The notes beneath the pieces were generated by a model. It made no database searches, was not told where the DNA came from, and worked only from the letters and a program-made list of their open reading frames with translations. DNA of 64,000 nucleotides from Hyphomonadaceae bacterium ML37 (GTDB lineage: Bacteria > Pseudomonadota > Alphaproteobacteria > Caulobacterales > Maricaulaceae), in assembly GCA_027627685.1 (NCBI GenBank), contig CP091241.1, positions 2,233,191 through 2,297,190 of the forward strand. Reading direction: 5' to 3'. Each line of letters begins with the position of its first letter. The first letter of the stretch is position 1. Of the stretch, positions 59,441-64,000 are shown one piece after another. Both the position numbers and the translations under genes were made by a program.

Positions 59441-59555
59441 TTTCCCGGCCGACCGCAGGGAGCGCCGGGACCCATCCACCGTGCGTATGCTGCTGTCGCG
59501 GCGGCTGGAATGGTCGGGGATGGATCCCGGATCGGCTGCGCCGTCCGGGAAGGCA
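59441..59555. repeat. Second extragenic inverted-repeat element
   Basis: The left arm (59441-59480, TTTCCCGGCC...GCCGGGACCCATCC) and the right arm (59518-59555, GGATGGATCCCGGAT...GTCCGGGAA) are imperfect reverse complements around ~40 nt. It looks like a different repeat family from the neighbouring element. Confidence 0.55.
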
Positions 59556-59601
59556 GTATCTGACTGTCAGACGACTCTTTGAAAGCCGGAGCAGTCCAGC
59601 C

Positions 59602-60231
59602 CTACGGCGCCCCAATCCACTTGTGCGTCTGCAAGCTCAGCCGCCATTGGGGATGCTTGAGGCAGTATTCATATGCCGCCTGAGCATTGGCCATCTGGTC
59701 AGGCCCGTCCATGGGCTGCAGGCGGAATTCTTGAAAATCGAGATGGACGTAGAGCTCCGGCATGGCGTCGGCCTGCGGGTAGACGAGTTTGAGCTCGTGG
59801 CCTGAATTCTGTTTCAGCGGCGCCGTGGATTTCGGGCTGACGCAGATCCAGTCAATGCCATCGGGCGCTTCGATGGTGCCATTGGTCTCCACCGCAATCT
59901 CGAACCCGGCATCGTGCAACGCATCGATGAGAGCGCGGTCCAGCTGAAGGAGCGGTTCGCCGCCGGTGCACACGACATAGGGAATGCCGCCGCCCGGCCA
60001 CAGCGAGGCGATTTTGGCGGCCAGCGCCTGCGCCGTGGCGAATTTGGCGCCGTTGACGCCGTCGGTGCCGACAAAATCGGTGTCGCAGAAGCGGCACACG
60101 GCGCTGGCGCGGTCGCGCTCCAGCCCGCTCCAGAGGTTACATCCGGCAAAGCGCAAGAACACGGCCGGGCGCCCGGCCTGGCCGCCCTCGCCCTGGACGG
60201 TGAGGAAGATTTCCTTGACCGCGTAGGTCAT
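59602..60231 (-). CDS. queE: 7-carboxy-7-deazaguanine synthase
   Basis: A 209-residue radical SAM enzyme of queuosine/preQ0 synthesis, converting carboxytetrahydropterin to CDG. The iron-sulfur cysteines are Cys31, Cys46 and Cys49, a CX14CX2C variant known for Que[29 protein letters not shown] and VETNGT are clear family motifs. ATG 60231 overlaps the queC stop (ATGA), so the pair is one operon. Confidence 0.95.
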   Translation of the reverse strand: MTYAVKEIFLTVQGEGGQAGRPAVFLRFAGCNLWSGLERDRASAVCRFCDTDFVGTDGVNGAKFATAQALAAKIASLWPGGGIPYVVCTGGEPLLQLDRALIDALHDAGFEIAVETNGTIEAPDGIDWICVSPKSTAPLKQNSGHELKLVYPQADAMPELYVHLDFQEFRLQPMDGPDQMANAQAAYEYCLKHPQWRLSLQTHKWIGAP

Positions 60232-60929
60232 GCGCCGCGCCAGTCGCGCCAGCCCTTGGCGCGCAGATCGCACGCCGGGCAGGCGCCGCAGCCATAGCCC
60301 CACTCATGGCGCACATCGCGCACGCCGCGATAACAGGTGTGGCTGTGCTCCACGATCAGGTCCACCAGCGCGTCGCCGCCGAGTTCCTGGGCCAGCGCCC
60401 AGGTTTCGCCCTTGGTCAGATGCATCAGCGGCGTCTCGATGGTCACCGGCGCATCGAGACCCAGCGACAGGGCGCGCGCCTGGGCCTCAATCGTGTCCTC
60501 GCGGCAGTCGGGATAGCCGGAATAATCGGTCTGGCACACGCCGGTGATGATATGCGACAGGCCCCGGCGCCAGGCATGGGCGCCCGCCACGGTCAGGAAG
60601 ACCAGATTGCGCCCCGGAACGAAGGTGTTGGGCAGGCCCCGCGCGCCCATTTCGAAGGCCACATCGCGCGTCAGCGCGCTCTCGGCCAAGGCGCCATAGC
60701 CGGCCAGATCGACCACCACGTCCTCGCCCAGCCGCGCGCCCCAGTCGGGGAAATGTTGCGCGATCTGTTCGCGCACACGCTGGCGCGCCTCCATCTCGAC
60801 GCTGTGGCGCTGGCCATAGGTGAAGCCGATGGTCTCCACATGACCATAGCGCGCCAGCGCCCACGCCAGGCAGGCGGCCGAATCTTGTCCGCCCGACAAG
60901 AGCACCAGTGCGCGCGCGCCGTGATCCAT
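60228..60929 (-). CDS. queC: 7-cyano-7-deazaguanine synthase
   Basis: A 233-residue ATP-dependent enzyme making preQ0 from CDG. The PP-loop SGGQDS is at residues 12-17, YGQRHSVE follows, and the C-terminal zinc site has Cys residues in HTCYRG and [13 protein letters not shown] 60929 is chosen because GGAGG lies 5 nt upstream; an in-frame ATG at 60941 is less likely. It is divergent from cutA by 62 nt. Confidence 0.96.
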   Translation of the reverse strand: MDHGARALVLLSGGQDSAACLAWALARYGHVETIGFTYGQRHSVEMEARQRVREQIAQHFPDWGARLGEDVVVDLAGYGALAESALTRDVAFEMGARGLPNTFVPGRNLVFLTVAGAHAWRRGLSHIITGVCQTDYSGYPDCREDTIEAQARALSLGLDAPVTIETPLMHLTKGETWALAQELGGDALVDLIVEHSHTCYRGVRDVRHEWGYGCGACPACDLRAKGWRDWRGA

Positions 60930-60991
60930 CGCATCCTCCATGAGGGGCGTGTATATCTGTCGTGACGGCACATTCTGCAAGGAGAAGCGTC

Positions 60992-61333
60992 ATGACCGGC
61001 AGCGCAATGGGCCTGCTCTACACCACCTGGCCGGACGCGCAGAGCGCCGAAAGCGCCGCCGAGGCGGTGCTCGCCGAAGGGCTTTGCGCCTGCGCCAACA
61101 TACTGGGCGAAAGCCGCTCGCTGTTCCGGTGGGAGGGCGAGATGCGGCGCGAGCGCGAGATCATCGCCCTGTTCAAGACCTCGCCCGGCAAGGCGGCCAG
61201 GCTCGCCGAACGGCTGGCCCGCCTGCACCCGTATGACGAGCCCTGCGTGATCGCCCTGACCGTGGACGAGGCCGGCAGCGCGCCCGGCTTTCTGGCCTGG
61301 GTGCGCGGCGAGGTCGGCTCGCGGCCCGGCTGA
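60992..61333 (+). CDS. cutA: Divalent cation tolerance protein CutA
   Basis: A 113-residue trimeric ferredoxin-like-fold protein linked to copper/divalent cation tolerance. It shows LLYTTWPDAQSAESAA near the start, CACANILGESRSLFRWEGE, and LHPYDEPCVIAL near the end. AAGGAG precedes ATG 60992. It is convergent with the histidine kinase gene. Confidence 0.95.
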   Translation: MTGSAMGLLYTTWPDAQSAESAAEAVLAEGLCACANILGESRSLFRWEGEMRREREIIALFKTSPGKAARLAERLARLHPYDEPCVIALTVDEAGSAPGFLAWVRGEVGSRPG

Positions 61334-61337
61334 CCGA

Positions 61338-63185
61338 TCAGGCGATCCGGCGCAGCGTGGCCGAGGCCGCCAGATCACTGGCCAGCGCCTCGACCAGAGC
61401 CGCTTTGAGATTCTCCGCCGACACCGGCGCGCGCACCAGCGTTTCCGCCGCCCCGGTCTGCACCGGCGTCTCCAGATCGCGCACCAGGCGCACCACCGGC
61501 GTCATCGCGGCGGTGGAGGCCAGAGAGCGCACATCATCGCACGCGTCTTCGGGTTCACAGTCATCCAGGCTGAGGCCCACGACGACCGAGTCATAGGCCG
61601 CCGCGCCCAGCACCGACACCAGTTCGGTGCTGGAGCCGACACAGGTCACCACGCAGTTGAAGGATTTGAGATAGCCCAGCAGCACCGAGCGGCGGGCCGG
61701 ATCGCGCTCGGCGACCAGCATGCGCAGGCGGCGATTGGTCAGGCTGAAGGTCTCGCCATCGGCGTAGCGGTCAGCCTTGCACGACACGGGCAAGGTAACC
61801 TCGAACCAGAACACCGAGCCTTCCTGCGCCGGTCCCGGTTCATAGCCGACCCGGCCCTGCATCAGCCCGGCCAGGCGTTTGGCCAGGTGCAGACCCAGCC
61901 CGGCGCCATTGGCGCGGATGTACGGATCAACACTGTCCTGGGCCAGAGAATCAAACAGGCGCGTGCGCGCCGAGTCCGGCACGCCCTCGCCGGTATCGCG
62001 CACAGTGACGCGCAGGCGCGCGGCCCCCGCCGCATCCAGCTGGGTGCGCACCGTCACATCCAGGCCGCCCTCGCTGGTGGTGCGCAGGGCATGGGACACG
62101 AAAATCTGGGCGATCTGGAACAAGCGCCCTGAATCGGCGCGCAGCGCCCGGTCGGTCTCGCCCTCAAAGCCCACCGTCAGCATGAGGCCCTTCTGCGCGG
62201 CTTCCGGTTCGGCGGCGCGGCGGATGCGTTCGCCCAGCGACTGGGCCGTCATGTCCTCCATATTCAGCTCCACATGGCCCGCCTCGATGCGCGCCACGTC
62301 CACCACATCGCCCAGCATGCGCGCCAGCGACTGGCCGGATTCGCGAACCCGCGCGGCCATGCGCGCCGGCTCGCCTTCAAGCCCGGCTTCTTCCAGCAAA
62401 TGCGCCATGCCCAATACCCCGTTGAGCGGCGTGCGCAGCTCATGGCTCATATTGGCCAGCACGGCGGCGTTGGCCCGCGCCTGGTCTTCAGCACGGCGCG
62501 CGGCCAGGTCATTGTGTTCGGCCAGACGCGTCATGGCTGCCGCCTGCGCCTCGGTCTGGCGGCGGGCCTCTTCAAGATCGAAATTGCTGCGCACGGCGTC
62601 GGTCAGCGTCGCCGAGAAGGTGCGCGCCAGCTTGAACGTCACCACCAGGAACAAGGTCAGGACGCCGGCGAACAGGAAGCCGAAGAAGCCGCCCATAAAC
62701 AGCAGGTTGGCGGCACTGATGAGAATGGCCGGGGCGTTATAGGCCAGCACGGCGGACGGCGCCGCGGCTGAAGTCAGGGCCGAGCCCGCCGTCATGCCAG
62801 CAATGAAGACCAGCGCCGCCGTCAGCGCGTAAGGCGAGGCCCCCTCGCCCACCATCCACGGCGCGGCGCCCCACAGGGCGCCCATGGCGCACGAGAGGAC
62901 GATGAACATGGCCATCATGCGCCGGCTCAGCGCCCGGCCCGGCTTGCGCGCGGGCAGCAGCACCACCATGCGCGCCGCCGACACCACAACCACCGCAGCC
63001 AGCCACGCGCCCAGTATCCAGGGGTTCACCCCGCCAGCGAGGAACACCGCCAGCAAGCCGGAATTGAGGACGTTCAAGGGCCCGGAGGCCAGCCCGCTGC
63101 GCGCGATCAGCCGAAGCCGCGCGTCGCGCATTCTCAAGGAGATGTCATCCTCGCGCTCGACGGCGCGGTCTGCCTGCATACCCAT
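61338..63185 (-). CDS. Membrane hybrid histidine kinase with degenerate ATP and receiver sites
   Basis: A 615-residue sensor. About six N-terminal transmembrane helices (residues 35-215) lead through a coiled coil to a HisKA domain with an intact H-box (ANMSHELRTPLNG). The ATPase domain keeps the G1 box (VRDTGEGVPD), but the N-box reads QIFVSHALRTT, with His where the Mg-binding Asn belongs. The C-terminal receiver lacks the phospho-acceptor Asp (YDSVVVGLSLDD: Gly at that position) and the KP lysine (RAPV). It may act as a phosphatase, scaffold or pseudokinase. ATG 63185 has AGGAAGGG upstream. Confidence 0.88.
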   Translation of the reverse strand: MGMQADRAVEREDDISLRMRDARLRLIARSGLASGPLNVLNSGLLAVFLAGGVNPWILGAWLAAVVVVSAARMVVLLPARKPGRALSRRMMAMFIVLSCAMGALWGAAPWMVGEGASPYALTAALVFIAGMTAGSALTSAAAPSAVLAYNAPAILISAANLLFMGGFFGFLFAGVLTLFLVVTFKLARTFSATLTDAVRSNFDLEEARRQTEAQAAAMTRLAEHNDLAARRAEDQARANAAVLANMSHELRTPLNGVLGMAHLLEEAGLEGEPARMAARVRESGQSLARMLGDVVDVARIEAGHVELNMEDMTAQSLGERIRRAAEPEAAQKGLMLTVGFEGETDRALRADSGRLFQIAQIFVSHALRTTSEGGLDVTVRTQLDAAGAARLRVTVRDTGEGVPDSARTRLFDSLAQDSVDPYIRANGAGLGLHLAKRLAGLMQGRVGYEPGPAQEGSVFWFEVTLPVSCKADRYADGETFSLTNRRLRMLVAERDPARRSVLLGYLKSFNCVVTCVGSSTELVSVLGAAAYDSVVVGLSLDDCEPEDACDDVRSLASTAAMTPVVRLVRDLETPVQTGAAETLVRAPVSAENLKAALVEALASDLAASATLRRIA

Positions 63186-63326
63186 CCCAACACCCTTCCT
63201 GCGACCGCCTCTGTGTGCGGTTCTGACACGACAAGCCTGCCCTAGAGGTCTTAAAACCGGGTGCATGGCGTGTTTATGATCTGGAAATCCGCCCCCGACC
63301 GTCCCGCCGCCGTGGAGCTTTCCGCC

Positions 63327-63911
63327 ATGATACGAGCCCTGCTCGCCGCCCTCGTCCTGTTCGCCCTGCCCCTGGCCGGGTGCGGCGGCGATGATGCGCC
63401 GCAGGCGGACGGCGCACTCGCGAATCTGGTTCCGGTGGATCCTGACGCGCCGGCCGAACTGATCAGCTGGCCCGATCTGATCCCGGATGACGAGCTGGAT
63501 GCCTGGGAGGCGCTCAACGAGGGCCGGCGCGACCCGTCGCTCATGAGCCGCTTTCTCGCAGAGGGGCTGGTGGAGGGCCAGGTCGGCTCGTTCAATGTGG
63601 TGGAGGATCTCGACGGGCTGGTGGTGCGCATGCCCGGCTACTTGCTGCCGCTGGACTATGTCGAGCGCGGATCCGCCCGCGAGTTTCTGTTCCTGCCCTA
63701 TCACGGCGCCTGCATCCACTCGCCCGCGCCGCCGCCCAACCAGATCGTTTATCTGCGCTCCATCGAACCCATTGCGTTCAACGCTCTGTGGGATCCGGTC
63801 TGGGTGGAAGGGCGCATGCAGCTCGAACGCGTGGATACCGAGCTCGCCGCCATCGCCTATTCCATGACCGTGCGCTCGGTGGAGCCGTATCGCGGCGGAC
63901 GCCCGCGCTGA
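63327..63911 (+). CDS. DUF3299 lipoprotein
   Basis: A 194-residue envelope protein. The signal peptide ends in a lipobox (LPLAGC). The DUF3299 core is visible: RMPGYLLPLDY, FLFLPYHGACIHSPAPPPNQIVY, where Cys and His are conserved. The function is unknown; related proteins lie near metal or exported-protein genes. ATG 63327 gives a clean lipoprotein start. Confidence 0.9.
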   Translation: MIRALLAALVLFALPLAGCGGDDAPQADGALANLVPVDPDAPAELISWPDLIPDDELDAWEALNEGRRDPSLMSRFLAEGLVEGQVGSFNVVEDLDGLVVRMPGYLLPLDYVERGSAREFLFLPYHGACIHSPAPPPNQIVYLRSIEPIAFNALWDPVWVEGRMQLERVDTELAAIAYSMTVRSVEPYRGGRPR

Positions 63912-63917
63912 ACGAAA

Positions 63918-63944
63918 AACCCCCGGCGCGCGGCGCCGGGGGTT
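63918..63944. terminator. GC-rich terminator hairpin
   Basis: AACCCCCGGCGC (63918-63929) pairs perfectly with GCGCCGGGGGTT (63933-63944) around GCG. An A-run precedes it on the plus strand (a U-run on the minus strand), so it could end a minus-strand transcript as well. Confidence 0.7.
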
Positions 63945-63967
63945 CATCCGTCTCGCGATGACAAGAC

Positions 63968-64000
63968 CTAGTCTTCCCAACCCCACGGGGTGGGCGGGGT
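63968..64000 (-). CDS. Possible C-terminus of a gene continuing outside the window
   Basis: On the minus strand the last 33 nt read TPPTPWGWED followed by TAG. The position, just beyond a bidirectional-looking terminator and converging with the DUF3299 gene, fits the end of a gene entering from the right. Too short to identify. Confidence 0.25.
   Translation of the reverse strand, partial: TPPTPWGWED

Overview
The window is a GC-rich chromosomal segment from an alphaproteobacterium. The best fit is a stalked or budding marine member of the Caulobacterales/Maricaulales (Maricaulis, Oceanicaulis or Glycocaulis type). The reasons are a divK-pleD cell-polarity operon, a DUF3126 gene, a large TonB-dependent receptor with many secreted peptidases, and a tRNA-His that lacks the usual G-1 and carries A73, a trait known from part of the Alphaproteobacteria. 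Lineage is inferred from gene content, not from a tree. Coding density is very high. I see no prophage, insertion sequence, CRISPR array or rRNA operon.

Layout. 1-6.4 kb: the 3' part of topA, rnr, a long-insert Nudix hydrolase, a degenerate Nudix-like paralogue and an MFS transporter, nearly all with overlapping ends. 6.4-11.7 kb: rpmG with a good promoter, the divK-pleD operon on the minus strand, a ROK sugar kinase overlapping dinB, an unknown gene and tRNA-His(GTG). 11.8-24 kb: an M48 Tat-type lipoprotein protease, AsmA, gamma-glutamyltransferase, methionine aminopeptidase, an M28 peptidase, a thioesterase overlapping sfsA, a CinA-type protein, a ClpP paralogue, a DUF4287/DUF5655 protein and purD. 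24.1-24.9 kb: a small two-gene island with a HEPN-like protein. 25-31.4 kb: xseA, an acyl-CoA carboxylase beta chain, tgt, a LysR regulator and a serine hydrolase. 31.4-37.4 kb: a TonB-dependent receptor behind a palindrome-rich promoter region, a baeRF-type protein and a membrane-anchored nitrilase. 37.4-44.8 kb: a flavin amine oxidase, gamma-carbonic anhydrase, phoH behind a leader ORF with an internal terminator, a putative secreted DEDD exonuclease, a low-GC EamA transporter with an extra C-terminal domain, DUF3126, cysE and a Nudix hydrolase. 44.8-50.6 kb: a TetR-RND efflux operon with a candidate operator, and a nitroreductase. 50.7-64 kb: a multi-pass membrane protein behind a palindrome, a second M28 peptidase, a BASS transporter coupled to a D-aminoacylase-type amidohydrolase, free-Met-R-sulfoxide reductase, an M3 oligopeptidase, queE-queC, cutA, a hybrid histidine kinase with degenerate signalling residues and a DUF3299 lipoprotein.

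Functional themes. Peptide scavenging: two M28 lipoproteins, M3, M48, GGT, the D-aminoacylase-type enzyme and the TonB-dependent receptor. Queuosine: queE, queC and tgt. Cell-cycle signalling: divK-pleD. The items most worth a second look are the HEPN island, the phoH leader, the secreted exonuclease, the degenerate hybrid kinase, the tandem degenerate Nudix gene and the palindromic promoter elements.
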